Part shown: positions 34,984 to 43,674 of the stretch, piece after piece
Numbering within the stretch: position 1 is the stretch's first letter
Layout: each line of letters begins with the position of its first letter
From: JAWRCU01 sp033542235
GTDB lineage: Bacteria; Pseudomonadota; Alphaproteobacteria; Rhizobiales; Rhizobiaceae
Assembly: GCF_033542235.1 (NCBI RefSeq)
Contig: NZ_JAWRCU010000006.1
Coordinates: 186,001-250,000, forward strand
Direction: 5' to 3'
Length of the DNA: 64,000 bases
Program-made: the position numbers and the translations under genes
Notes under the pieces: model-generated
What the model saw: the letters and a program-made list of their open reading frames with translations, nothing else
What the model was told of the DNA's origin: nothing
Databases searched by the model: none

Positions 34984-35559
34984 CTAATCGTGCAACTCGC
35001 GCGAGATAGGCGGGCCGATGAAGAAGTCGCGGAACGTCACCTTGAACCCCTCTCGCTGCGGAGAGCAGCACATGATGCCGACGGCGACGGACGTCGTCGG
35101 CGGGAAATAGGCCAGGCGCGCTGGCTTCCAGCGGTTGTCGCTCACATCCAGATATTGCACCCGGATCGCCTCATGGTGCTTCGTGACGCGAATCCTCACC
35201 CCCTTTGGATCGACGGGGATCTTGATCAGGGACCAGTCCGAAGTGTCGTTCGTAACGACGGTCGAGAAATACATCTCCCCATCCGTGTATTCGATGCCGG
35301 CCTTGATCCAGCTGGACTCGCTCAGCCGGATCATCAGACCCGCCTGATCGTAGAGCACTTCGTAGTGGCCTTCGACGGTCACTTCGGTTGTGAAGTCTCC
35401 AGTCACCTGGGTGAAGAGGAAATGGCCGCTGTCGCGCCAGAAGTCGTAGAAGGTTTCCCGCCAGAAGTCGGTCTCCCTGCCGGTTTCAACGTGGACCGCA
35501 TCGCCCTCGAACCTGTGCCTGAGAGGCGGGTTGAACCATGTGTAGTCTTTGAAGAGCAT
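34984..35559 (-). CDS. DUF1349 (concanavalin-A-like) protein
   Basis: The 191-residue protein matches the DUF1349 family: DFWR.TFYDFWRDSGHFLFTQVTGDFTTEV, QAGLMIR.SESSWIKAGIEY.DG, SVVVTN-like strand and CSPQREGFKVTFRDF at the end. These are beta-sandwich proteins without an assigned reaction, often found in sugar or amino-compound operons. There is no signal peptide. It lies 75 bases after the proline-racemase-family gene and is probably in its operon, driven from operator site 5. Confidence 0.85.
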   Translation of the reverse strand: MLFKDYTWFNPPLRHRFEGDAVHVETGRETDFWRETFYDFWRDSGHFLFTQVTGDFTTEVTVEGHYEVLYDQAGLMIRLSESSWIKAGIEYTDGEMYFSTVVTNDTSDWSLIKIPVDPKGVRIRVTKHHEAIRVQYLDVSDNRWKPARLAYFPPTTSVAVGIMCCSPQREGFKVTFRDFFIGPPISRELHD

Positions 35560-35634
35560 TGTCTCGCCTGCCGAGTATCGTTGAGGTGAAGTGATCCTGT
35601 GGATGGGGCCGTGGTCTGGTTGCAGCTTTGCGCC

Positions 35635-36663
35635 TTACCGGAACCAGCTGTCGGAAAGGCGGTAGCCCTCCGGGAATGGATCTTCCGGATCGACTCCATA
35701 GTAGCTCACGCCGGTGAGCCATGCCCGTCCGGAGATTTGCGGGATGACAGCCGGCACATTGCCGGCGCTGGCCGTGCCAACGATGCGGCACTCGAACTCG
35801 GTGTCCAGGATCGATTTGTGCACGAACTTTTCGCCGACGGCGAGTTCGCCGCGCGCATGAAGCAGCGCCATGCGCGCCGAGGTCCCTGTGCCGCACGGAC
35901 AGCGGTCCAGACGGCCCGGCGACACCACAACCGCATTCTTCGACGTCTTCACCCCGTCGACGATCTCCAGCGGGCCTGCGAACTCGGTCTGGTTGATCGT
36001 ATGTATTTCCGGGTTTTCCGGGTGGACGGAGGGCAACTGCTCCGCCGCGGCGCTCTTGATCAGTTCACCCAGTGCAACCAGATCCCGCGCCTCGTCGCGG
36101 CGCAGACTGATGCCGACATCGGCCGAGTTGACAATGCAATAGATCATGCCGCCATAGGCAACATCGACACGCAGCGTGCCTAGGCCCGGCACCTCGATGC
36201 GCTTGTCTTGGTGCATCACAAAGGACGGCACGTTGCGGAAGGTGACGCGCCGGCATTTGCCGCCGGAGCAATCGGCAACGACCTCAACCAGGCCCGCCGG
36301 GGTGTCGACGCGGACGATCGTCTCGGCGCCGTGCTTCGGGATGATGCCGGTCTCGAGCGCTACCGTCACCGTGCAGATCAGGTTCGAGCCGGACATGGGC
36401 ACGAAGTAGTCCGATTCCATCACGATCATGCCGAGATCGGCGTCGGCCCTGATTGGCGGCGTTATCAGGTTGACCGCGGCGTTAACGCTTCCCCTGGGAT
36501 CGAAGAGCAGCATGTTGCGCAACCAGGAGGAGTACTTCTCCAGGTTCTGCATGCGCTCAAACATCGTTGCGCCCTTCGGCGGCAACACGCCGCCGGTTAT
36601 CACGCGGCCGACCTCGCCCTCCGCATGCGCGCCGACAACGGTGATGGACCGATCCATTATCAT
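35635..36663 (-). CDS. Proline-racemase-superfamily enzyme, Ser/Cys active-site variant
   Basis: The 342-residue protein has the superfamily N-terminus (VVGAHAEGEVGRVITGGV) and second active-site loop LDRCPCGTGTSARMALLHARGEL with Cys257. The first active-site position, Cys in racemases and epimerases (MCGHG), is Ser91 here (MSGSN). Superfamily members include proline racemase, 4-hydroxyproline 2-epimerase and trans-3-hydroxyproline dehydratase; the pair of acid/base residues decides the activity, so this variant needs testing. ATG at 36663 has AAGGG upstream and begins MIMDRS; a 70-residue upstream extension is rejected because it would run through the promoter and operator. Full-consensus site 5 precedes it. 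Confidence 0.9.
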   Translation of the reverse strand: MIMDRSITVVGAHAEGEVGRVITGGVLPPKGATMFERMQNLEKYSSWLRNMLLFDPRGSVNAAVNLITPPIRADADLGMIVMESDYFVPMSGSNLICTVTVALETGIIPKHGAETIVRVDTPAGLVEVVADCSGGKCRRVTFRNVPSFVMHQDKRIEVPGLGTLRVDVAYGGMIYCIVNSADVGISLRRDEARDLVALGELIKSAAAEQLPSVHPENPEIHTINQTEFAGPLEIVDGVKTSKNAVVVSPGRLDRCPCGTGTSARMALLHARGELAVGEKFVHKSILDTEFECRIVGTASAGNVPAVIPQISGRAWLTGVSYYGVDPEDPFPEGYRLSDSWFR

Positions 36664-36692
36664 GCCAAACCCTTCTTTCTGCCTAATGAATA

Positions 36693-36702
36693 TTGGATAC
36701 AA
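36693..36702. promoter_or_regulatory. TTGNATNCAA operator, site 5 (before the proline-racemase-family gene)
   Basis: TTGGATACAA matches fully. On the minus strand a TTGACA box lies at 36711-36716 and the site occupies the spacer up to an AATATT -10-like word, 30 bases before the start codon. Confidence 0.68.
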
Positions 36703-36944
36703 AGCAACGCTGTCAATGCAGAGAACTGCGCCGATATTGGAGTGCCTGCCCGCGCCCATGGCGCTGATCGCATCGGATTCCGGCTTGCCGATGAGGAGTG
36801 GCATCCGGTCGTTGAGGAGTGGCGTCTGGTCGTCGAGGTACGCCAGCCGTTTACGTGGACCGCAGGCTCGCATTTAGGCGCTGTATGGAGGGCAGTTACG
36901 GTTCTTGCGACGGATCGTAAGCCGCGCACGGTCGGCAGCTACCC

Positions 36945-37937
36945 TCAGCGACGTCGCTGATCGAGATAGACCGCCAAGACCAGAATAGCTCCGACCGCGA
37001 TCTGCTGCCAAAACGAGGGGACGCCAGCGATCACGAAGCCGTTGCGCAGCACGGCCGGAATGAAGACACCTATGACCGCACCCACGATCGAGGCAATACC
37101 GCCAAAAAGGCTAGTGCCGCCTATGACTACGGCCGCGATCGCTTCCAGACTGAGCGTCGAATAGGCGCCGATCGTCGTGGTCGAGAATCGCGCCAGATCG
37201 ATAACCGCTCCTAGTCCGGCACAGGCGCCTGAGATCACATAGACCCTTATCTGAACTGCCGGAACATCAATGCCGGTGCGAGCCAACGCTGTTGCGTTGG
37301 ATCCCACTCCCATGACGTGGAGGCCGAACCGTGTCTTGCTCAACGAGAACGCCGCTACAACAACCACGGCCAGCGATATCAGCGAAACGATCGGCAAAAC
37401 GCCGAATAGGCGCCCGGCTCCGATCGTCAGCGTAAGCTGATCGGGGATGCCGCTGCGGATATTGATGCCATTGGTCATGAGGAGAGCGATGCCTCCAGCC
37501 ATTCCCAGCGTTCCGAGGGTTGCGATCAGGGCAGGAATGCGGAGACGTGCAATCATTATGCCGTTGATCAAGCCCCAGAAAGCGCCGCAAAGGACGCTGA
37601 CGATCACGCCAATGGCAGTAGAAGTCCAGCCGTCGCCGCCGGCCAGAATCATCGCCTGGGCAGCAGTAATCTGCGAGAAAATCAGGACGGACCCGACCGA
37701 CAGGTCGATGCCGGCGGTTGCGACGACGAACGTCATCCCGACGGCCACGATCAGCAACGTCGATGCGTCGCCGATGATGTTCTGGATGTTATAGGAAGAT
37801 AAAACGGCCGTCGGGTTCCACACCGCAAACGTGGCAAACAGCAGAACCAGGCATGCAATCAGCCACCAGCCACGGAAACTGCGGCTGCTCGCAATCTTCT
37901 GGGAACGATCAATCGCAGATACGAGCGGGGCCATCAT
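36945..37937 (-). CDS. Sugar-type ABC transporter permease (RbsC family)
   Basis: The 330-residue membrane protein has the RbsC/BPD_transp_2 pattern: GMTFVVATAGIDLSVGSVL, GLINGIMIARLRIPALIATLGTLGMAGGIAL and C-terminal GGIASIVGAVIGVF. About nine to ten spans are expected. It overlaps the ATPase gene by four bases. The first start is used although an earlier cytoplasmic stretch is possible. It is the last gene of the importer operon that begins with the binding protein at 41772. Confidence 0.92.
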   Translation of the reverse strand: MMAPLVSAIDRSQKIASSRSFRGWWLIACLVLLFATFAVWNPTAVLSSYNIQNIIGDASTLLIVAVGMTFVVATAGIDLSVGSVLIFSQITAAQAMILAGGDGWTSTAIGVIVSVLCGAFWGLINGIMIARLRIPALIATLGTLGMAGGIALLMTNGINIRSGIPDQLTLTIGAGRLFGVLPIVSLISLAVVVVAAFSLSKTRFGLHVMGVGSNATALARTGIDVPAVQIRVYVISGACAGLGAVIDLARFSTTTIGAYSTLSLEAIAAVVIGGTSLFGGIASIVGAVIGVFIPAVLRNGFVIAGVPSFWQQIAVGAILVLAVYLDQRRR

Positions 37938-38680
37938 GAAGCTCCTGTGATAGCGGCTACGAGGCCCATGGTGTCGGTGTCGCCACGATTGAATACCCGC
38001 GCCGTTTCTCCGTGGCGCAACACATGGATTCGGTCGGCAATTTCGATGACTTCCGGCAGATCGTGGCTGATCAAAACGATACCAAGCCCGCGATCCCGGA
38101 CCCGCCTTATCAGGTCAACGACACCTGCTTTTTGTCTTACGCCCAAAGCGGCGGTTGGCTCATCCAGAAAGAGCACTTGCGACGCCCAGTGCGCTGCCCG
38201 TGCGACAGCCACGCCCTGCTGTTGGCCGCCGGAAAGGTCCGACACTCGACAGGTCTGGGCCTTGAGATTCACGTTGAGGGCCTGAAAGGCCTCCATTGCA
38301 ATCTTGCGCATGGTCGCACGGTCAAGAAGGCCGATGGCTTTTCCCCATCTGCCGCCTCGATAGAGTTCACGGCCGAGGAAGAAGTTCTCCGCAGGCTCGA
38401 GGTGAGGCGCCAGGGCCAAATCCTGATAGACGATTTCCAATCCTGCATCGCGCGCCTCGGACGGATTGTGAAATGTGACCTCCCTGCCGCCGAACTCGAT
38501 GGTTCCTGCATCCGGCTTGTTGGCTCCGACCAAAATCTTGGTCAGCGTGCTCTTGCCTGCCCCGTTGTCTCCAACCAGCGCAACCACCTCGCCGAGACTG
38601 ACCTCGAAGTCCACGTTGCGAAGCGCCTCGATGGCGCCGAACCGTTTGACAATCCCTCTGGCTCGCAATGCGACAGTCAT
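37934..38680 (-). CDS. Sugar-type ABC transporter ATPase, single-domain (half of RbsA)
   Basis: The 248-residue ATPase has Walker A GDNGAGKSTL, signature LSGGQQQGVAVARA (Gly replacing the usual Arg after the QQQ), Walker B VLFLDEPTAALG and H-loop LISHDLPEV. RbsA proteins normally carry two such domains (~500 residues); single-domain versions occur in some FrcA-like importers and act as dimers. It overlaps the DMFase-like gene upstream and the permease downstream, each by ATGA, so all three proteins are made together. Confidence 0.92.
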   Translation of the reverse strand: MTVALRARGIVKRFGAIEALRNVDFEVSLGEVVALVGDNGAGKSTLTKILVGANKPDAGTIEFGGREVTFHNPSEARDAGLEIVYQDLALAPHLEPAENFFLGRELYRGGRWGKAIGLLDRATMRKIAMEAFQALNVNLKAQTCRVSDLSGGQQQGVAVARAAHWASQVLFLDEPTAALGVRQKAGVVDLIRRVRDRGLGIVLISHDLPEVIEIADRIHVLRHGETARVFNRGDTDTMGLVAAITGAS

Positions 38681-40767
38681 GGGAGTCTCTCTCCGAGAAA
38701 CGCCTTGAGCGCATTCAGCGACAGTCGGGACACGGCATTTTGGAAGTGGTTATGCGCCAGGCTGCCGGACCAGTTGATCGACCCCACTCCGAATACCTGT
38801 CCGCCTTCCGGCCGCTGGAAATAGACTATTTCTGCGTTCACCCGATCATTGCGATCGCCACCACGCTCGTGCTGAAACTCGATTTCCTGTTCGATTGACG
38901 GCAGGAATGTGCGGTCATGCGCGGAACGTGCCAGCACGCGCGCATATTCGGGTGTGCCCAGAGAGATGTCCGCGTTGTCGAGTTCGTCACCCGCGGCACC
39001 GCCGAGGATGTCTCCGAAATCGCCAATCACCTTGTCTTCGATCCCGTCGAAGAGCCAAGCCAGATCCGGATCGTAAGAGGCCTCCAGGCGAACGTAGCCG
39101 GAGCCTCTGGTGAAGCCGACCGCCGAAAATCCTATCCCGACCAGGGCATTGGGCGCCAAGCCGCGATGCCGCCAAAGCCCACCCTCCTCCCCTGTGGTCG
39201 AGAGCGTCGTTTCAAGGGGATCCGAGTTCCAGTTGCGGGTACCCGCAAATCCGCGGCGGGATTCCACCACGGCATGGTCGTAAGGATCGAAGCCCGTCAC
39301 CCAATAAAAGCCGTTCGCCCCCATATACAGGATATTGCCGGTCTTCCCGAAGGTGTGAAGGGCCGCCAGCATGCGCGCCGACGTGTATTCCGGATGCGAT
39401 CCCGTGATCAGGACATTGTATCGCGAGAGCAGGCTTTCGCCCTCGCGATGCAAATCCTGATCCGTCGCGACATCATAGGGGATCGCGAAATGATCGAGCC
39501 ATTGGGTGATGTTAAGATCGGCCAGGAAATGCCGGGGCGCCCTTGTGCACCACCACCATTTGTAGTCGGGCGACAGGTTGAGAATGGGTCGTCGCCGGGA
39601 CGAATAATGGACACCGGAACCGTCCGCATGGCGGTCGTAGAGGGACGCTGAAAGCCTTGGTTCAGACTCAAGCTGCCTATCGAGGTCGGACAGCAGCGGC
39701 GGCTCGGTTTCGCTGGTGAGCGCGGCACCTCTGTCGGAGAATGCCAGGCGCTCATTGGCATAGGCCAGGTAGGTATTGGTGGGAAGCAAAAGCAACGCGC
39801 GCTTTTCCTGGCCCGGATTGGCCCGCACGACGAACGGCAAACGAAGCAGGCGATCCTCGGCTACCACCTCCACCGCATATATGCCGCTCGGCACGTCCGT
39901 TGGTACCTGCAGCGCCACGGTCTCCTCCCACAGCGCATCGGTCAGATCGAACTCGTGGACATGGATGGCGGTTTGCCATGCGTCGTCGCGTCCTGCCGCA
40001 TGCAAGATGTCCGTTCGTGAATGCCCCAGCAGGCGTCGTGTGGGATGATTGATGAAGTGCCCGAAGATCGGAGCCCCGGACCGAGCAAGCAAGGTCGGAG
40101 CGTTGAAATTATCCGAGAAGTCAAAAACGCAGATGATCGGACCCTGGCTTCCGCCGCGCGTTACCGTCGGGCCCTCCAGGCGAGCGTTTGCTCCGAGTAG
40201 GTCCACGGTGCTGAAACCGCGACCAAGCATCACGTCGACGTCGCCGCCCGCAAAGCGATCGATCGCAACGGCAACCCGTGCATCTTCGAAGTCCGCGGTG
40301 ATCTCGCCGCGCGACCGGGAGACGCAGACCCTGAGTTCGGCCCATTGACCGGACGCGCGCTTCAAACTGGAGCTTTGCTGGAGGGATGTGCCGAGCCACT
40401 GAAGTTTGTCGGGCAACAGGAGCAGGGATCTTTGAATGTCGCCGCATCTCAACGCGAAGATGACGTGACCCTGTTCGCGCACCAGGGTTGGCTTTATCCA
40501 GAACGAAAGGCACCAGTCATCGGCGCCCATCAGCTCGCCGGGAAGCCTGAAAGTAAAACCGCTACCTGAAGGCAGGTTCTGATGCTTGAGATGGGCAGTG
40601 GCTTCCTTGGCGTCGGCCATAGGGACGCTCGCACAGGTGTCGGGCCCACTCTTTTTCAACGCGACGAGACGAGCTTTGGCTTCGCCCGCGCCGCTTAACC
40701 GGGCCACGACCTTCTGTCCCGCACGGTAGCTGAATTCATCCAGATAGCCTTGGAGGGGCCGCGTCAT
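38677..40767 (-). CDS. N,N-dimethylformamidase large-subunit-like protein
   Basis: The 696-residue protein has an N-terminal GYLDEFSYRAGQKV segment, a LamG/concanavalin-like region at ~60-215, and a C-terminal half like the beta (large) subunit of N,N-dimethylformamidase: LLLLPTNTYLAYANE (~325-339), LSPDYKWWW (Tyr402), ITGSHPEY (His458, Glu460) and LYMGANGFYWVTG. Paracoccus dimethylformamidase uses a mononuclear iron held by two Tyr and one carboxylate; Tyr388 or Tyr402 and Glu460 are possible equivalents here (inference). It would hydrolyse an amide or formamide. No small alpha subunit gene is adjacent. It lies inside a sugar-type importer operon between the binding protein (63-base gap) and the ATPase (four-base overlap), so its substrate is probably what the importer brings in. 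Confidence 0.85.
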   Translation of the reverse strand: MTRPLQGYLDEFSYRAGQKVVARLSGAGEAKARLVALKKSGPDTCASVPMADAKEATAHLKHQNLPSGSGFTFRLPGELMGADDWCLSFWIKPTLVREQGHVIFALRCGDIQRSLLLLPDKLQWLGTSLQQSSSLKRASGQWAELRVCVSRSRGEITADFEDARVAVAIDRFAGGDVDVMLGRGFSTVDLLGANARLEGPTVTRGGSQGPIICVFDFSDNFNAPTLLARSGAPIFGHFINHPTRRLLGHSRTDILHAAGRDDAWQTAIHVHEFDLTDALWEETVALQVPTDVPSGIYAVEVVAEDRLLRLPFVVRANPGQEKRALLLLPTNTYLAYANERLAFSDRGAALTSETEPPLLSDLDRQLESEPRLSASLYDRHADGSGVHYSSRRRPILNLSPDYKWWWCTRAPRHFLADLNITQWLDHFAIPYDVATDQDLHREGESLLSRYNVLITGSHPEYTSARMLAALHTFGKTGNILYMGANGFYWVTGFDPYDHAVVESRRGFAGTRNWNSDPLETTLSTTGEEGGLWRHRGLAPNALVGIGFSAVGFTRGSGYVRLEASYDPDLAWLFDGIEDKVIGDFGDILGGAAGDELDNADISLGTPEYARVLARSAHDRTFLPSIEQEIEFQHERGGDRNDRVNAEIVYFQRPEGGQVFGVGSINWSGSLAHNHFQNAVSRLSLNALKAFLGERLP

Positions 40768-40830
40768 CTTCTATCATTCCGTAGGATTGGTGTGGGACTT
40801 GCCCACACCTGATTAGGGTTCTTGAACGGC

Positions 40831-41772
40831 TTACTTGCAGTCGAACGTGTAGATCGTCGACTGCGCCGCCGGGGTGTCGAGGTTGTCGCGGGTGACCGGG
40901 GTATAACCCTTGAGAACCAGCGGCTCTACCGATCGGCCTTCGAGCTGTTGGCCTGCGTTCTTCACGCCGAGGTACCCGAGTTCGCTCGGATTGAACGGAA
41001 GGAGGACGTCGAGATAACCCTGCTTCAGCCAATCGACCTCGGTCGGGCTGGCGTCAAACGTCACCGCGGGAATATCGGCGCGCCCAAGATTGCGCAAAGT
41101 AGCGCCGGTGAATTCGCCGATGAGTGTGGCGTCGGCATGGATGCCTGCCAGGTCGGGGTGGGCAGCCAGCGCGCCTTTGATGGCCGCCGCCACCTTGTCG
41201 GGGCTGTCTCCGGCGAATTGCTTGTCCAGAACGGTGATGTTGGGATAGGTCTTCATGACCTCCATGAAGCCTTGGTGACGCTGGTCTGTGATCGCGATAC
41301 CCGGCGCCACTCCGACCACCAGGACAGTACCTTCTTCGCCGATCAGCTTTGCCAGCTGGCGCGCGGCTTCGCGGCCGCCTTCAACCCCGTCGGTGCCGAT
41401 ATGAGGAATACCGACATTTCCGCCAAGCTCGGAATCCAGGGTCACGACTTTGATACCGGCGTCGAGGGCCTCGCGCAGCGGCTCCTGAAGCGCCACTGAA
41501 TCCGTCGGATCAATGACGATCGCATTAGGCTTCTTGGCGATCATGGCGCGAAGAACAGGGATTTGCTGCTGGGCATTCCATTCCGCCGGTCCGCTTACCG
41601 TGATCTCGAAGCCTTCTTCCTTCGCAGCCTTTCTTGCCCCGCACTCCATCATCGCGAAAACCGGATCTCCGGTTCGCGCGACCACCAGCCCTATCGTCTT
41701 GTCCTGCGCGGCCGCAGGGATGATGCCGGCGATGATCGTTGCGGCCATCGTCGGCATTCTGAGTTTACGCAT
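40831..41772 (-). CDS. Sugar-type ABC transporter substrate-binding protein (RbsB-like)
   Basis: The protein has a signal peptide (MRKLRMPTMAATIIAGIIPAAA, cut before QDKTIGL) and the type I periplasmic binding fold of the Peripla_BP_4 group (VVARTGDPVFAMMECGARKAA, IPVLRAMIAKKPNAIVIDPTDS, VVTLDSEL, HIGTDGVEGGREAARQLA). Possible starts are 41787, 41778 and 41772; 41772 gives the best spacing to GGGAG. It captures the substrate for the single-domain ATPase and RbsC-type permease. It is the first gene of an operon whose promoter carries operator site 6 over a TATAAT -10 box. Confidence 0.9.
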   Translation of the reverse strand: MRKLRMPTMAATIIAGIIPAAAQDKTIGLVVARTGDPVFAMMECGARKAAKEEGFEITVSGPAEWNAQQQIPVLRAMIAKKPNAIVIDPTDSVALQEPLREALDAGIKVVTLDSELGGNVGIPHIGTDGVEGGREAARQLAKLIGEEGTVLVVGVAPGIAITDQRHQGFMEVMKTYPNITVLDKQFAGDSPDKVAAAIKGALAAHPDLAGIHADATLIGEFTGATLRNLGRADIPAVTFDASPTEVDWLKQGYLDVLLPFNPSELGYLGVKNAGQQLEGRSVEPLVLKGYTPVTRDNLDTPAAQSTIYTFDCK

Positions 41773-41807
41773 CTTCATATCTCCCATATGTGAGCCCCTG
41801 TCGCATA

Positions 41808-41817
41808 TTATATCCAA
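41808..41817. promoter_or_regulatory. TTGNATNCAA operator, site 6 (before the RbsB-type importer operon), within a larger dyad
   Basis: TTATATCCAA matches nine of ten positions. On the minus strand it overlaps a TATAAT -10 box (complement at 41807-41812). A longer inverted repeat, CGCATATT at 41802-41809 and AATATGCG at 41823-41830, frames the site. The divergent aldehyde dehydrogenase gene lies on the other side. Confidence 0.6.
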
Positions 41818-42014
41818 TAGGCAATATGCGCCTCCAGCAGCTCCCGCCATACCCCTTCCGGCATATTGAGCCTCTAGGACGGTCGCCCGGTCCTCCCAGA
41901 ACCGTCCCGGCGTTGCCGAAATCAGCCTGCAGCGTGCAGCCGTTTCGTTGCTGTGCTTTGCCGTGCGCAGCGTATGCGACGACTGAAGAAGAGGACCCCA
42001 AGGATCAGGTTTCC

Positions 42015-42032
42015 ATATGCCAAAGGGGGTAT
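42015..42032. promoter_or_regulatory. ATATGCCAAAG-type motif upstream of the aldehyde dehydrogenase gene
   Basis: ATATGCCAAAGGGGGTAT matches the motif at 46172-46189 in 16 of 18 positions and is the weaker, imperfect-palindrome copy. It ends 138 bases before the aldehyde dehydrogenase start. A shared site for the LuxR-type regulator at 45157-46050 is likely. Confidence 0.55.
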
Positions 42033-42170
42033 GTCTCTCCGCGCTTCGACGGCCCTAGAAGCAACGGCAAACGGAGACCGGCCTACCGCGCCGGCTCGGG
42101 ACCGATTTGCCGGGGCGATTTTTCCGTCGCCGGCTCCGACAGGGCAGGACAGGATAGACAGGACCCCACT

Positions 42171-43628
42171 ATGACCAGCGCAAGGAAATACGGCTTGTGG
42201 ATTGGCGGGCGTTGGGTACAGCCCATCAAGAGTGAAGTTCTCGAGCGTTGCTCGCCGTCGACATCCCTACCCGTCGCAAGCTTCTCGCTCGCCGGCCCCA
42301 CTGACATCGATGATGCCGCCGCCGCCGCACATTCGGCGTTCCTCAAGGGCGCGTGGAGCGAATTGCCAGGCAGCGCGCGGGCCAAGATCCTCAACCGTTG
42401 GGCCGATCTGATCGCGGCGGATTTGCCGAGGCTTGCCCGCATCGAGGCCGACGAAGCTGGGAAAGTCATCTCTTCCGCAACCAGCGAGATCGAATGGTCG
42501 GTCGAACTGATCCGCTACGCGGCATCGCTCGCGTGGAACCTTCCGGGACGCCTCGTCGACAGCGAGGGCACAGGCAGGATGGGGCTTGTGAGCTACGAGC
42601 CTTATGCGGTCGTCGCCCTTATCCTGCCCTGGAATTATCCCATGGTCACCCTTTTCCAAAAACTGCCATACGCGTTGGCCGCCGGATGTTCCGTCGTCAT
42701 CAAGCCCTCCGAGCTGACGGCAGGAACGACGCTTGAATGCGCCGTTCTGGCTAAGCAGGCCGGCATTCCAGACGGGGTCATCAATGTAGTGCCGGCGGTG
42801 GGCGAGACAGCGGGACCTGCGATCTGCGACAGCCCCTTCATCGACATGATTTCCTTTACCGGCTCGACGCGCGTGGGCCGATTGATCGCCTCGCGTGCGA
42901 TGTCCAAACTGAAGAAGGTCGCACTCGAACTTGGCGGCAAGGGCGCCAACGTCGTTTTCGCCGACGCCGACCTGGAAGCGGCGCTCAATGGCGCTCTGGC
43001 CGGCTTCACGATCAATCAAGGTGAAGAGTGCTGTGCAGCCGGACGACTGTTCGTAGAGGCCCCCGTCTTCGAAGAGTTCGTTCGAAAACTGACCGAGAAG
43101 GCCCGTCGCATGCGCTTGGGCACGCCGGACGACCCCGATGCGTCCGTCGGCGCGCTCATTCACAAGCAGCACTTCGACAAGGTGCTCGGATATATCGCAG
43201 GTGCCGAAGCCGAAGGGGCGCGCATCGTTTCAGGCGGAAACAGGCCGAAGGACGAAGCGCTCGCGAAAGGCTACTTCGTTGAACCGACCATCCTGACCGG
43301 CGTCACGCCCGAGATGACCGTTTTCCGGGAAGAGATTTTTGGTCCCGTCGTCTGCGTTATGCCGTTCGAAACCGACGACAAGGCGATCGAACTCGTCAAC
43401 GATACCGCGTATGGTCTCGCCAATGGCGTATGGACAAGCAACCTCACGCGCGGCCTTTCCTTTGCGCGCAAAGTGAAAAGCGGGACGGTATACGTCAACG
43501 CCTATCTCGAGACGCTGCCTCAGCTGCCTTTCGGGGGCATGAAGGAAAGTGGCATCGGTCGCGAGAACGGCTCCGAAGGCCTTCTCGAATTCATGGAAAC
43601 CAAGGCGGTCTATGTAAAACTGGCATAA
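42171..43628 (+). CDS. NAD(P)-dependent aldehyde dehydrogenase
   Basis: The 485-residue enzyme has the catalytic set of the ALDH superfamily: Asn155 in LPWNYPM, Lys178 in IKPSE, Glu253 in LELGGKGAN, and the nucleophile Cys287 in NQGEECCAAGRL. It oxidises an aldehyde or semialdehyde to its acid. Comparable genes near proline-racemase- and DapA-family genes encode 2-oxoglutarate semialdehyde dehydrogenase in hydroxyproline catabolism; the substrate here may differ. The ATG at 42171 is preceded by AGGA; a 127-residue upstream extension of the frame covers the intergenic regulatory region and is rejected. The tautomerase and Ldh2-type genes follow on the same strand. Confidence 0.92.
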   Translation: MTSARKYGLWIGGRWVQPIKSEVLERCSPSTSLPVASFSLAGPTDIDDAAAAAHSAFLKGAWSELPGSARAKILNRWADLIAADLPRLARIEADEAGKVISSATSEIEWSVELIRYAASLAWNLPGRLVDSEGTGRMGLVSYEPYAVVALILPWNYPMVTLFQKLPYALAAGCSVVIKPSELTAGTTLECAVLAKQAGIPDGVINVVPAVGETAGPAICDSPFIDMISFTGSTRVGRLIASRAMSKLKKVALELGGKGANVVFADADLEAALNGALAGFTINQGEECCAAGRLFVEAPVFEEFVRKLTEKARRMRLGTPDDPDASVGALIHKQHFDKVLGYIAGAEAEGARIVSGGNRPKDEALAKGYFVEPTILTGVTPEMTVFREEIFGPVVCVMPFETDDKAIELVNDTAYGLANGVWTSNLTRGLSFARKVKSGTVYVNAYLETLPQLPFGGMKESGIGRENGSEGLLEFMETKAVYVKLA

Positions 43629-43674
43629 GGCCGGGCACTGGCCGAAACATTCCTGGCGCGTCGGAGGCGGTATC

